Shown: piece after piece, positions 43,800-56,276 of the stretch
Layout: each line of letters begins with the position of its first letter
Position numbering within the stretch: the stretch's first letter is position 1
Assembly: GCA_951812925.1 (NCBI GenBank)
Contig: OX638370.1
Location: forward strand, 24,233,964 to 24,297,963
Direction of reading: 5' to 3'
Source: Calliopum simillimum
Taxonomy: Eukaryota; Arthropoda; Insecta; Diptera; Lauxaniidae
Length of the DNA: 64,000 nucleotides
Translations under genes and position numbers: made by a program
Notes under the pieces: generated by a model
Seen by the model: the letters and a program-made list of their open reading frames with translations, nothing else
What the model was told of the DNA's origin: nothing
The model's database searches: none

Positions 43800-44910
43800 C
43801 AATTTTGAGGGAAGTTTAAACACAAATGCAACCAACCAACGCACACACGGAGAGACACAATAAGCACACAAAGCACGCTACCGGCAGCAAACAAAACTCT
43901 GATCACACGCGTCAAGAAACGAACGAGCAAAATGTAGTAGCGACAGGCAGGCAGGCAAATAACAAACGAACGGAACACAAACGTACGCGATCAGGCGCCG
44001 CGATAGGTTACGCGATAAAAAGTGAAATGTTGCGAAAAAGTTGCCAGAAAATGAGGAGTCAAAGCAAAGAACTCCCGACTATTTATTTTTTGTTGTTGCA
44101 ATTTTCTTTTTTAGATTTTCTTCTGAAATATTTCACATGTGAATATTTTTTTGCAGAAATTTGCTTTCTTTTTGTTGTTGTTTTTCTCTTTAACACAAAA
44201 TTTGTTCTGAACGCGACCTTCTCGTACACGTTGTCGCCTCGAGACTAAATTTGGTAGCAAAACAAATTCTTAAGCGATTGCAATTCTGCTGCTGCTGCTG
44301 CTGCCACTACTACTACGACTAGTGTGACTGCTGCACATTCGGCAACAAAAGGAAGAAGCATCCAAGCCCCCGACAACACAGAATCGTATGGAAGCAGCAA
44401 GAACACGATGACATTGCAGCGACGGCGCATCGTTGGAAATTGAGTGCAGCAAGGCAGCACACGAAGAAAATGGTTAGCAACAACAACAAAAACAACAAAG
44501 AACAAAATGAAATAAAAGCTAAAACAACAACAACGAAAAATGAAAATCGAAATTAAAATAATAAAATAGTTTTGCAGTAGTTATTGTTCTTGTTGTTGTT
44601 CTTGTTGTTGTTCTTGTTGTTGTTATCATCAGCACAACGACAACGAATGCACTTTCGTTCGAAAACACATTACGTTCGTTCGTTGGTTTTCTTCTTCGTC
44701 CAGCTTGTGTTGAGAGTTCTGTGTTAAAGTCATCAATTTTGTGGAGCATAAAAAAAGCGCCATCAGGAGCGAACTTACAAACGAGAAGAGCTTTACTCTC
44801 GTTACTTTTACGCTGTTATGTTGACACGACTCGTTATAAAGCTGTGCTGTGAATCACCAGCACTGTGCTCCCTCTGCCGCTGTGACGAGCAACAATTACA
44901 GTAAAATTCA
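43800..44910. other. CpG- and triplet-rich stretch, possible promoter or untranslated exon
   Basis: GC and CpG content rise compared with the flanks. Features are CACACACGG-type runs near 43840, (CTG)n at 44287-44302, AACAACAACAAAAACAAC near 44480, three copies of CTTGTTGTTGTT at 44588-44623 and an ACGTTCGTTCGTTGG patch near 44670. TTATAAAGC occurs at 44833 (plus). Such composition is common in fly 5' untranslated exons and neural-gene promoters. Frames here (43826-44248 plus, 44245-44505 and 44519-44749 minus) show only simple-sequence amino acid runs, so I assign no protein. Confidence 0.3.
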
Positions 44911-45440
44911 ATGTTAGTTAAAAGTAAAGTGTTGGAGCCACTGTTATTTTAACAGCGGCGCTACTGTTATATAACAGAATTACGTTTAAATGAGCACATA
45001 TTCTTTTTAGACCAGTTTTACTCTGGTAAAAAGCTTAACTTGAGAGCGCACATAATTTGGCGTAGTTTAAGAGTACGCAATAACTCGAAGAGTTTCATTT
45101 GTATATTCGCCGTAATGGAAGTTCAACTGGAAGTTTTATTGCTTTGAGAGAGCGAACGAGCATATTTTCTGCATGAGCGGAAGCACATTTTGCGGAAATT
45201 CATTTTTTTTTGATTTCCATAAAGAAAAAATGAACCGGATTTTTGTGTTCAACCAAAAGGGGTAACTGAAATAAAGCGTTTGATATTGAATATCAAGAGT
45301 AGCTTTATGATAAAGAGAGCACCAGATTATATTGAATGTTTCACCACATTTTCTTTTACCGAAAAGTGTGTTTGCATGTGGATTCTTCGACCATAGAACC
45401 AAAGTAATTGCTTCCTATCCAAATGATCCTTATAAAATGC
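44911..45440. other. No gene seen
   Basis: Transition from the CpG-rich stretch to ordinary AT-rich DNA. The frame at 45136-45402 (minus) has no recognisable motif. Confidence 0.4.
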
Positions 45441-45766
45441 TTCCACCGTAGATTTAGCTGAAATGAGATCTATAAACCTCGTCGATAAATTCTACTAGTT
45501 TTCACCGGCCGAAAGAGATTTATTTTTGACAGTAATTGTCATGAGCGGTAAAATGAAAGCTATTTTTTTTTCATCCATTTGCTTGGTTTTTAATGACATT
45601 TAATGCCAATTCTTAAGTAAAAGGTGATTCATGCACAAATCTAAGATAAATGATAGAGATAAAGACTATTTTTTTTTTGGGAAATCATGTGATTACGACG
45701 AGATTTAGATCTATACCTCAGAACAGCTATAAATCAACTCATAAATCTCCGTTGGAAACGTAGTAT
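45441..45766 (+). repeat. Repeat family A (MITE-like), copy 3
   Basis: The best terminal pair of the family: left GCTTCCACCGTAGATTTAGC and right AAATCTCCGTTGGAAACGTA are inverted repeats. TTTTCACCGGCCGAAAGAGA, TTATTTTTGACAGTAATTGT and GAAATCATGTGATTACGACG follow the order of the other copies. The TTAAGGGGTGCCACTTG block is deleted or altered. Confidence 0.7.
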
Positions 45767-46687
45767 TAGCCATGACATTTCTAATTCATGGAAAGGTCCA
45801 CTGTGAGCCAAAAATTGATTTTTTAAACTTTTTTGAGTTGACACCCTTTTGTTGATACACAATTTTGAGAAAGTCAAGCGAATTCTTAAGTAACTCAACT
45901 TATTTGTTAATTTTTTCAACTCTTCCCAGTTGATTTCCTTGGATATTTATGCACGTGAACGCATCTTAATTCGGCTTTGCTTGGAACGTTCAGTTTAAGC
46001 TGTCTCTTGCCGATTGCTTCAATTTGTTCTTCGGCAAAATACTAAAAATTGTAATTTTTGCTTTTGCTGAAATTTCCGTCGCTGTGATTCGCAACCAGTC
46101 TTTGCTTAGGAGTGAATACAAAAAGTATGCTTGAAAGTTGTTCACAATATTGGCAAAAGCGTGAATAAGGCGACCTACGTAAACCATACGTACATTTTTT
46201 TTTTTTTTTGTGGATTTATATATCTAGTACGGTTTTTTCATCGGTTTTGTTCAAAAAATTCTTAGCTCATTAAGTACATTTTTTCATCTAATAGGATTGA
46301 CATTTTTTAACATTTTTAGTATTGTATAATATTTTAACCTTCTAAGATGAGGTCTTTTCAACTTTTAAAGTTAAGAAAATTAACCATCAGAGTTGACATA
46401 AACTTCAACTTTTAAGTTGACAAATCTAACGGAATTGAGTTAGATAAATATACCAACTTTTAATTGAAAAATTAAGCAGAAATTTATTACCGTGTAGACT
46501 GTCACAGTAACATAGAATATGTTCAACTATTTTATCTTCTTCATCCCGGACTAAACCGGAACAGGTCATTGCCTTGCTGGGCCACTTTCGTCCCTTGAAC
46601 TTTCCTGTCCAGTTAATCGCTTAGTTTTAATTTAATAAAACTCCAGGGCTGGCCGCAGAATGGAATGTATGTATTCTCCTTTAACTC
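45767..46687. other. No gene seen
   Basis: CAACTTTTAAGTTGA-like palindromic words recur near 45825-45930 and 46355-46470, giving a locally self-complementary stretch. Frames at 45734-45919 and 45990-46187 (minus) are not convincing. Confidence 0.4.
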
Positions 46688-47109
46688 CTAGGAGGAGCAT
46701 AGGGCCAATATGAAATCTCTCCATTTGTCACGATCCCTTGCGATGACTTTGATCTCTTGCCACGATTTTCCCGATTCTTGGATTTCCTTTTCCAACGACC
46801 TTTTCCAGTTGGTTTTGGGTCTACCACGTCCTCTACTGCCTTGTGGATTCCACTCAAGGGCCTGGCGACAAACTTCGCTGTGTGGTTTCCGGAGAGTGTG
46901 ACCAATCCATCCCCATTTGCGCGGCTTGATCTCGTTTGCTATAGCGTTCTGTTTGCATTTTTGATGTTGCTCGGCATTTGATATAGTGCGAGGCCACCAA
47001 ACCTTTAGTATACGCCTTAAGCATTTGTTGACGAATACTTGCAGCTTGTTCGTAAGTTGTTCAGTAACAAGCCATGTTTCGCACCCATATAATAAAACCG
47101 AATGGAATA
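46688..47109 (-). pseudogene. Non-LTR retrotransposon C-terminal domain, well preserved
   Basis: A single open minus-strand reading runs from SVLLYGCETWLVTEQL through TNKLQVFVNKCLRRILKVWW, PRTISNAEQHQKCKQNAIAN, EIKPRKWGWIGHTLRKPHSE, VCRQALEWNPQGSRGRGRPK, TNWKRSLEKEIQESGKSWQE and IKVIARDRDKWRDFILALCS to a TAG at 46688-46690. This is the thumb and C-terminal part of an RTE/R1-like endonuclease-reverse transcriptase. The 140 residues have no stop, which points to a fairly recent 5'-truncated copy. The reading breaks down near 47110. The reverse transcriptase palm fragment at 2-229 may be from the same family. Confidence 0.85.
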
Positions 47110-47134
47110 CGATCTACAAATTGTATTTTTAATG

Positions 47135-47225
47135 TAAGCTTTGGTCTACCCTGTCCTCAACAGCATTCTGAATTTCACTCAAGGGCTTGGCGATAAACTT
47201 CGTTTAGTAGTTACATGACAACTTA
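47135..47225 (-). pseudogene. Second, decayed copy of the same LINE C-terminus
   Basis: The minus strand reads RQALE-stop-NSECC-stop-GQGRPK, the equivalent of RQALEWNPQGSRGRGRPK in the neighbour at 46688-47109, with two stops. It lies within 30 bp of that fragment in the same orientation. Confidence 0.6.
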
Positions 47226-48569
47226 ACAAACATGGCGTAAGGTCAATCTTCCGGAAAGTGTGTGGCATTCCAAATCCCGAACCACAGAGTATATATATCT
47301 TGGGCTCTTATCGAAGTGTATGTTTGTAGCAGTTTAACTTTAATTTCTTCAATAACAGCGAAATTTTTATACATACACATACTCAAGGCTTGGATTATTT
47401 CCACTAGTTCAAAGGTTAACTATGGTTATATTTGGGGTTGACCTCTGTAATTCATCAATGTATTGCTCGTGGTGTTCTTCTTGAATCTGAAATTTTTTTT
47501 TTTTTTGTCTTTATTTGAATGATACTATTTATATGAAACGCGGTCTCAAAAAACCATAAATAACTTGCAAATGTAAAATTTTCAGTAAAGACCAATATAT
47601 GACTAAGTCAAAATTTCAATGCAAACTCCTTGCACCAAACAATACTCTCTTAGCACAACCTTAACTTCAAAGAGATATGTCTTGTTATGTTAATCGCTAG
47701 ATATTACTCGTATAAAAATTTAAAAATTATTTCCAAATATCATAGACACATAATTCATTCGCTTCGGAATTTTGTCCTTTTTCTTATAGGACTAAAAACT
47801 TCAGTCCAAGGCAACTTGAGTATGGTTTTGTAAGACTGCGTCACATATAAAACATTTTTTGATGAGGCAAGTCGAAATGAAATCCTTCTAGATCAGAGTT
47901 ATTTGTATACAATAGAAATGGCCACAACTGTATCTGTCTACTTTTGTTATGTTTCATTTAAGAGAGTTTATGTTCTCTTTTAGTACATTTGCATAATACA
48001 CTCAAGTCTTTTGAGACAAAAGCTCAAGAGATAATATTAAGTACAACTATTTACTAAGAGAGCAAAATACAAAAGTTGCGCTTGCGAAAATTGTTTATCC
48101 CTATGGCGAATATTTTCTCTTTTTATAGTACTGGCAAATTAATAAACCCACTTGAAATTCTGTCCTTTAGTTCAAGCAACTTAGAAGCTAAAACAGCTAA
48201 ACTTACGAATTTGGATACACGAACATTTTTTTTTTCTTGACAAGTGGAGAGTGCTTACCTATTTTTTATAGTTTTCTCAAAGGCGAAGAAGTTGCTTTAC
48301 TTTTATGAACCTATTTGAAATAGGGATTTTCAATAATAAATGAAACTTTTTTTTACAAATCAAAAACACCATTTTATTCCCCGACCTATGCTAAATAACC
48401 CCTTAAAAAAAAACATTTTTACAAAATCTTTACTAGTTGTGATAAAACATCATTTTGTTAAAGCCTTTTTAACGTTTAATTTCTTAGGTGACTCACTTGA
48501 GAAATTTTTGCCCATATTCCACATATATTATATCAAAGTGTTCGTATTGATCTCAGCTATAGGTTAAAA
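47226..48569. other. No gene seen
   Basis: AT-rich DNA with no recognised exon or repeat. A 75-codon frame at 48340-48567 is hydrophobic and has no motif. Confidence 0.4.
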
Positions 48570-49205
48570 GGCATAAATTCACCACCCGGGTGATTACTAT
48601 TGAGCCACATGTCATAAAAGGCGAAAAATATCACTTTTTTGGGAATTTTGTGCTCTAACTTGCCAAAAGTGCATCCAAAAATACTGATTTGGTAATGAAA
48701 GAAAAGATATGTATTAGACTAACAAAACCCCACCACTTAGTGCAATAAAACTCGGTTAACTTACGAGATATATCGAAAAAACCACATAATTTAAGGTGCA
48801 AAATTCAAACGGCCTTTTCTCGAAAACTAGAGCCAATATGAACAAACTGAGCCAAATGGTCTTTTATTTTGGCCTATATTTTCACCGCGCAGTGTCAGAT
48901 CCGAGTAAACTTTTGTTTAACAAATTTTGTTCCACAGTGTTATCCTCAAGGTTCTTGCACCATGTAAATCATCTTCCGAGCACTTATCGAAATAACCAAG
49001 AAACACTCTACACACAATGTTCCCTAACCATTCCTAAGATTGTGAAAATTGGATCTAAGAACTTAGAATGCATCTTGTCATCTTACAATGGCTATAACTT
49101 CACGAAAAATTTAAATCACAGTTGACCACACGATAGCTCATTTTGAAGACGATGAATAGTACTAAATGGTGCCATTATACTAAAAAGCGGAAAAGTTTCA
49201 TTCGT
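48570..49205. repeat. Repeat related to the large palindrome's spacer
   Basis: CGATAGCTCATTTTGAAGAC at 49131-49150, followed by a gapped match to ATAAATGATTATAAGTG and a TTTCATTCGTTCTATT edge, resembles 26450-26535 of the large near-palindrome. The left part begins AATTCACCACCCGGGTGATT, a short hairpin. The 109-codon frame at 48796-49125 lies inside this repeat and is probably not a gene. Limits are approximate. Confidence 0.45.
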
Positions 49206-49227
49206 TCTATTCAGAATTTATTCAGGA

Positions 49228-49425
49228 CTTTATTCTAATCTATATATTGATACACAGACAAAAATTTGTCCTACTTTTTAACTTTGTAAGAAATGGAGCC
49301 CGACTTTGAATTACGCACCAATGGAAAGGTATTAGTGTATAAATGTGCACAAAGTAAAAATTATTTGAATATTTTGCCACTAAGCCTGGTAAAATTTAAT
49401 ACAAATTTTTCAATATTAACAACGA
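49228..49425 (+). repeat. Repeat pair X, copy 2
   Basis: Shares ATTTGTCCTACTTTTTAACT, GGAGCCCGACTTTGAATTAC, ATTTTGCCACTAAGCCTGGT and TTTTTCAATATTAACAACGA with 39610-39805. No mariner remnant is visible next to this copy. The 68-codon frame at 49293-49499 is read through it. Confidence 0.6.
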
Positions 49426-50738
49426 CAAAATACGCAGTCACACAGAGCTTGAAAGAGGATACAGCACAAAGAGAAAGACGAAAACTTAGCAGACAATGAC
49501 TTCATATTTTTTGTTTTCTTTTCGTTCCACATTTATCATTGTACGAGGGATGTTAAATGAGCTTTTCTATTTGCTAAAAAAAAGTACTAAAACTTTTCAA
49601 AAAGTAACAAAATTATTTAATAAAAATGTATTAATACACTTGTGGTCAAATGTTGACCATTGGGCGATTCTAGTTTCATAAAAATTTTTGGCATAACACA
49701 ATGAGCGTTATTGAGACCGTTATTGTATATATTTTTTATTAAAAATATAAATTATATTGTATAAAATTTACCTTAACAAATCCATAAATATTCAGACCAT
49801 GCAATAATCAAAACTTCGAATCACAGCTTCAAGGTCTAATCTGTAATAATAAAAAAAAAAATCAACACCATTCAATCAATATGTATGTACTTATAAATTT
49901 TATATTGTTTATATATGGTATATGTATGTTTATGTAACCATTTAAACTATAGATTGGTATAATAAATGTGTATTATCTGGTTGTAGGCATAAACAGGAAA
50001 AATTATCTGAAAAAAATATTTTACAAATTAAAATTCAAATCACAAATGTTGGTGAAATCCTTTGGAAGTGCAAAACAATTAACATAAGTCAAGCAAGGAT
50101 ATCTTTGTTAAATTATTATTTTATATCTTTTAAGCAAAAACACTAAACTTTTGTTATTATCAGAAAGTAGAAAATGTTTTACAGTTCCCACCATACTTGA
50201 GAGTTTATCCCACTTTTCTCGAAGCACTTCCTCTTCAATGCAAATCCTTTAAAATGCTTAAACCATAATTTTTTTAAGTTAAATAATTAATTTAATAAAA
50301 AATTGTATTTACTTTCACTCTGCGTAATTTTATTACCCACATTTTGTCAGTCTAATTACTTAATTCGTAATAAAAACAAAAATGAAAAACAAACCTCCTA
50401 AACATCTATAAATTGTGTACAATTTCTGGTCAAATCACTGAACTATAAAATTCATGGTTCATTTCAACATCCTCGCCATAAAATGAAGCTGCCTGCTATA
50501 ATGCAGGAAATAAAAAAGAAAAAATACAAAAATATTTTCGGTTGCAAAAAGTTGACATGAGTGCAATTTCAGGCAACAATTTTTATTGAGAAAATAAAGT
50601 GAAATGGAGCGGCATTTAATGATATACCGCGCGTTGATAACAGCCATTGCTAGGGTGGTTCGAAAGATTTATAAAATTATCAATTGACACACTGACTTAG
50701 CTTCAAGGAAATAATTAAGCGTATCAACAGACATAACT
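49426..50738. other. No gene seen
   Basis: AT-rich sequence. The frame at 50459-50647 (minus) and others lack motifs. Confidence 0.4.
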
Positions 50739-51092
50739 TATCCCCAGACAGACGGCAGCCTCTAATGCACATTACAGTCGAATAATGTGAAACTTTTTAT
50801 TGCACAATCTTAGGCATTTTCTAAATAGATAAATATTTCGTAGACATTAACTAAAAGAAAATTTCCCAATTCAGGGGCCAAAAAATTCTAAAACATCAAA
50901 AACAAGATTAATTGAGAGTTAAGCATCAGGAAAGCTAATTAGAGTTTTTTGGTCCCTGAATTGGAAAATTTTCTTTTAGTCAATGTCTGTGAAATAATAT
51001 GCATTTAAAAAATGCCTAAAATAATGCAATAAAAAGTTTCACATTATTGCATCTGTAATGTTCACTAGAGCTGCCATCTGTCTGGGGCATTA
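50739..51092. repeat. Repeat family B (long-TIR hairpin MITE), copy 2
   Basis: The left arm TTATCCCCAGACAGACGGCA pairs with the right arm TGCCATCTGTCTGGGGCATT. AATAATGTGAAACTTTTTAT and AAAAGAAAATTTCCCAATTC appear in inverted form in the right arm. The loop (about 50885-50940) contains GATTAATTGAGAGTTAAGC, absent from copy 1. Length is 354 bp against 336 for copy 1. Confidence 0.8.
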
Positions 51093-52720
51093 GCGTACTT
51101 ACCAGTAGCTTATCATAATCTATTTCACCCTGTTCTGACCAATGATCAGCGTCAACTGACGTTAAACAAATAAGCAAAGTACAGCGGTAACGTTACCACT
51201 AGAAGTGACGAGAATATTCGCGTTTAACATAAAGCTCATTCTACATAACATAAGAATGTCATGTAAGTAGTTGTTGTTAGAATCATCGAGCAAATTCCAA
51301 TTATCACTGACAGATGACTTAAAACCGCTTGCTCATTGGATTACATTTCAGTTATCGTTTTATTGCTGTGTATTAAAGTTAACTGGGTTGATTAAAATTT
51401 GACTTTAACTTTAATTAAAAAGTTTTGATTTAGAACTTCAAATCATAAGTGAGTGGAAAGCTTTTTCTCAGGAATTTTTTTTTTTTTTTTTTTTTTAATA
51501 TCACCCTTTTGCTGAAAACTCGTAAACTCGAATGTCTGTAGATTTTGACTCTGTGTATGGAACTTTTATTCTAACGATTTTTACTGACACTTAAACTCAA
51601 AGTACACACTAAGAAAGTGCGAGCATATTCAATGTGAAAGCGACTTAACGTCTTTTCGAAATAGTTAAACTTTAAATAAAAAGAGTATTTAAAAATGACG
51701 TTATGTGGAATTTAACAACGGTGGAAAATTGAATTCCAAACCCCTTAAATTAATTTTTACTGTAAATGTTTGCATGGGTGATTCTTCGAAAAATGAACCA
51801 TTTAATGCCGCGGGGGTCAAGACCATGGTTGAATTTAAAATCTGATATTTTAACTATTTAATACAGGTACTTATCCAAAGCTTTCTATACGAGATGCTTG
51901 AAAAAAATGAAAAAATAATTTTTAATATTTTATTATGGAATTACAACATAAAGTGCTAAAAACTCATTCTCCGTCCTAATCCTAACCGCTACTTAGTGCA
52001 CTTAAAAAAACATATACGGCCTTGTTTGTAGATATATTTCTGCTACTGTTTTTCAGTGTTAACTCATCGAAAATATTTTTTACTATAATATAGAATTGAC
52101 ATACACAGAGGTGGTCCCTCATTTAAGACAATATTCGTTAAATTTTTCTTATTCTAACCTATTGAGTAAATAGAGAACTGAAAATAAAGAGGAAGAAGAG
52201 ATTCATTGTATTTAAGCTCAGTCTGTTTTGGCTTTTCGATAGTGAGTGTTCGCGTGTTTTTTTTTAAAAAAAGTTTAAAAATTTTGTAAGGAACACAAGT
52301 GTGCATCATTCTCCGCGTTAATTTTTTTTATATTACTATACAAACATATTTTTATATCTTCATATAATTAAATCAATAAACAATTGGAGGGGCTATCCAC
52401 CATTTTCAACTTTTTTTAAAAAAATGGCTATTTTCATTGTGGTAGTACTGTTTTTGCAATAATTCGTCATTCTTCGTTAAATCATTCTCCGTCGTTTTTT
52501 CTAATATTTCATAATTCTCCGTTTAGTAACCCTCCACCTCCACCACATGTTTTTATATAAGATATTAAAATTGTAGAATTGTATCCTTTTTTGCCACTTA
52601 GAGTCCGTCATTTTGTTTTAAAAAAGTGTGGATCTTGGATACTATGTTTTTGAATTGCAGAAAACTGGAGAGATGAAAGCCGTGAACTGTAAGAATCCTT
52701 CATGCTACGTTTTCATCGAA
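51093..52720. other. No gene seen; CATTCTCCG word recurs
   Basis: TCATTCTCCG occurs near 51967, 52305 and 52486, with AATTCTCCG near 52513; I could not assign this to a known element. T tracts lie at 51477-51496. No exon was found. Confidence 0.4.
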
Positions 52721-52932
52721 GATTTAAGATGCGGTTGCGGTTGTGGGTGATTTATCTCAAAATCTCACTGTTAATCACTCAATTTACCATACAAAAATAA
52801 ATCTACTTGAAATGGTCTGAGAATATTGGCTATTTACGACATTTATTCTCAAGAACAAATCTCATCCGACAGATGGAAACAGAAACTAGATTTATAAATC
52901 TCATCACAGCAAAATCTCTGGTGGAAACGTAA
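52721..52932 (-). repeat. Repeat family A (MITE-like), copy 4
   Basis: Inverted relative to copies 1-3. Its right end AAATCTCTGGTGGAAACGTA is the family terminus, next to ATAAATCTCATCACAGCAAA, which matches the left end of copy 1 on the other strand. The left end AAGATGCGGTTGCGG is the decayed opposite terminus. It is about 120 bp shorter than copy 1 because of an internal deletion. Confidence 0.65.
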
Positions 52933-55379
52933 AATATTAGACGAAAACATCATAATGCAATTAAAAGAAGATTGGATTTTGAACGTCAGATTTTCTGAAT
53001 GCGCAATCCGCATGAAGAAGATATACCTTGGTTACTATCAAGCTGGCAGGAATCGAGAAATGTAAACTTCAACATTACTTTTTCTTTTCTTGTGAGGGTT
53101 CCAATACTGCAAATGTAGACAGTAGGTATATTTTTAAGGCCAACTGTTGCTAAACTTTTGGAAGCGTTCACCATTATGCACAAAATGAACATTACGCCTT
53201 TGATGTAATGCTAAACATGACTTCCTAGAGGGGGGGGGGCACTTTCGATAAAGAGATAGGGTGTTTTGAGTCGGTGGAACGAGTTTTTTCCTGTATTATC
53301 CCAAAAAAAACTTGTAATTTTCAAATACTTAAGCTCGTCGTAGCTGAATTTAGAAAAAAATTGAAAAATTTACTTTTCCCAGGAAAAATTATTTTCTTCA
53401 CAGGTTTTAAAGTTGTTGAAGACTGCAATGCAAAACACATCATTCCTGGCAACCACATATACCGACAATATACAAAAAACATGACAAAACTGACATTATC
53501 ATAAAATTTTGTGGTTGGGAAGAACTAAAGCAGAGATAGGGAATTGTCAAAACGGATATGTTTGATGAGTTAAGAAAACCAAGAAAAGCAAAAGGAAGTG
53601 TTAAAAGTAAGTAGATTATATAAAATTCAGATAAGTACGAAACAAGAATATCAAAGAAATGTTATGCACGAGAAAATATTTGTATTCCCAAATACAAAAT
53701 AAAAAAGTTCCACCACAAATTATTTTTGCCCCAAAAGTCATTGACATTGCCAGTGAAAAAAAAAGTCATTAATTTGCATAAGAGGCCAAAATTACAAAAA
53801 AATTTACTTTCTTTCTATGGTGCTTTGCTATTTTTTTCTATTTCAAAATAAACTTGTTAATTTTACTTTTTTTCTACTTCTTCTTCTTCTTCTTCTTCGT
53901 ACTTGTGTTAATAACAGCTTGCATTTTCAACATTAAAATTCCTTACATGCAATTTTTGCTTCGGAAAAGAAGGTAGCACGCTCTGCTGCCTGCTCGACTG
54001 ACTTCATCCATCTATAGACAACAAAACAGCAGCCACAAAAAATGAAATCCTTCGCATATATCCATCCGTAAGGAGTAGGTATGAGAGTAAATAAAGAAAA
54101 TCTCAACGCTCAAGGAAAGAAAATATTCAACCACTAAGACAGGATGAAGATGATTAATTCAAAGTTATTAGAGACATGACTGAAATTGTAAATGCAAAGG
54201 TGAATTACGTGAATTAGTAAAAGATGATGAAGTGGAGAAACAAAAAAAAAAATCAAGAAAGAAAAAAAACTAGAAAATTAAAATATGAAAAAACAAAAGA
54301 AAAAAAATTTTTAAAAAATTGGGAAAAATAGAAAATTCCAAAGGATTCGAAAAGGAATTCTAGAAAAAATGCACAATTGATGCGCTATAGTCTACAGTTT
54401 TGAAATGTTAAAGGAAAATCTTAATGCTGAACGAATAGCTCATTTGGTAAAGACTTGGAAAAAGAAATATTACTACCTTCCAAGCGTACGCGTGATCGGC
54501 GGAGAGTGGAAAAAGATTAGTTCCACAACTAGGTGACTAAAGCGAAAACAGTGCTCAAATGAAAGACAATCTTAATGATTATGGTTGATCAGGCTCAGTA
54601 AACCGTAACCTTGAGAACATGATTGGATGCATAAAAATGAAACAAACACAAAAATTCTCCTCGAAGAGAGCTGTACAGTTAACCTTATTATTGGAGATAC
54701 ACTACTTCCAAAAAACCCTTCCATAAGCGCACTAAAAGGGTTTCTTCACTAAATATTAAATCAACCTCTTCTACATTAACTAAAATGGAAGCGGCATTCT
54801 TCTTCTTTTGGTAATATAACTCAAAAGTCCTCTATCAACCTGTGATGGACAGTTGGGCAGAAGTTGGATGATTACGCTTGCAGCAGTATTCCTGGTTTCA
54901 AAACAGTGGGAACCAACTGTCAGATATTATCGTACAAAGGAAACAGCTGACCGTGGATGACAATAGAATGATGGAATACAAGTTCCAGCGATGTGATCGT
55001 TTTCTCGTAATACAACTGGCAAGCAGGTACGACGTGTTCTTTAGTTATCTCAAACATTCTCGGACAGAACTTAAGCTTTCAAATGAAAGTCAAATCACGC
55101 TTATCAGCAGACGCTGACTAGTACCGTTGGCTTGTTTTCTAAGAACTTCCTGTACTTACCAGAGAGTAATGTGGTGGCGCGGGCCCTCGTGAACGAAAAT
55201 GACAAACAAGGACAGGTTAGCAGAGGACAACGGGAAAGTAGTTTCGGCGCCACTCTCCTGAGGTAGTGGAAGATATTGGTGGCATGACTCCTGATTTGGT
55301 TGGCATTTTACCTACGTCTTATTATTATTATTCCTTTTTTTTTAGTACAAAAGTGAAATAAAACAATAGTGAATTCAAA
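52933..55379. other. No gene seen
   Basis: It contains a run of about ten G near 53230-53240, a (CTT)n tract at 53876-53898 and A-rich DNA at 54240-54310. Frames at 53274-53504 and 54878-55117 have mixed composition but no motif I recognise. Around 55150-55260 GC rises briefly without a clear feature. Confidence 0.4.
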
Positions 55380-56276
55380 CTAGTAAGGGTGTAAAATTTG
55401 GCCTGGCCAAACATTAAATACCCTACACTGCAGTATTTTTAAAATTTTGCTCATATGGGAGGTGCTAAGCTCTCTTGTCCGAGTTCACCCAGTTTTTGTC
55501 CAGAGTTTGCATTTATAGTTTTTAGTGTCTGAGTGAAAAACGTTTTCAGTATAGCGTTTTGAAGCTTTTGCTTATATAGGAGGTGCCACGCTCTCTTGTC
55601 TGAGTTCATCTAGTTTTAGCTTAAAGCATTTATAGTCTTTAGTAATTGAGTGAAGTTTGGTTGGATTATCTCAAAAAACTCTTTCAGTATAGCATTTTGA
55701 AACTTTTGCTTATATGGGAGGTGCCACGCCCCCTTTTCCGATTTCACCCAATTTTTGTTGAGAGCTTTCATTTATGATTCTTAGTGTCTGAGTCGAATTT
55801 GGTTCGAATATCTCAAAAAACGCTTTCAGTATAGCGTTTTGAAGCTTTTGCTTATATGGGAGGTGCCACGCCCTCTTGTTCGAATTCGTTCAGTTTTCAG
55901 AGCTTGCGCTTACAATTTTTAGTATTTATGCGTATTTTAGTTGCATTGTCGTGAAAAATACTCCTAAAATTGCATTTTGAATATATTTTTTGAATGGGCG
56001 GTAGGCGTGTCTGTTGACCGATTTTGCTCATTTTCAATCCCCCGAGCTAACTTTTACGATAAAGCCAACGCACTAAATTTCATTGAATTATCCTAGTTAG
56101 TTTTTCTGTAAAATGTATTTCCACGTACAGCCAGCCAGCCAGACAGACGGACATGGCTATATCGACTCAGGAGGTGACGCTGATCAATAATATAAACATT
56201 TTTCTATATCTGCCACGCCTCCTTCCCTGCGTTACAAACGGAAGGACAAAGTTAATAACCCTGGGTGTAGGGTATA
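55380..56276 (-). mobile_element. DINE-1-like (Helitron-related) element, copy D
   Basis: Closely matches copy B across its whole length and in the same orientation. The CTAGT end is at 55380-55384 and the perfect hairpin TTTGGCCTGGCCAAA at 55397-55411. Four subrepeats have GGGAGGTGCCACGCCC-type cores, then TGGGCGGTAGGCGTGTC. A short CAGCCAGCCAGCCAGACAG microsatellite is much reduced compared with copy B. It ends CCCTGGGTGTAGGGTATA. It is non-coding. Confidence 0.85.

Noticed and set aside
43826..44248. 140-codon plus frame, the longest in the window
   Set aside because: Its first half is CACA/AAC simple sequence and its second half T-rich. No domain is visible. The region may be an untranslated exon, but the frame is not credible.
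48796..49125. 109-codon plus frame
   Set aside because: It lies in a repeat related to the large palindrome. Composition is mixed but there is no recognisable motif.
53228..53242. G-run as a quadruplex or telomere-like signal
   Set aside because: It is one uninterrupted G tract, with no spaced G triplets to form a defined quadruplex.
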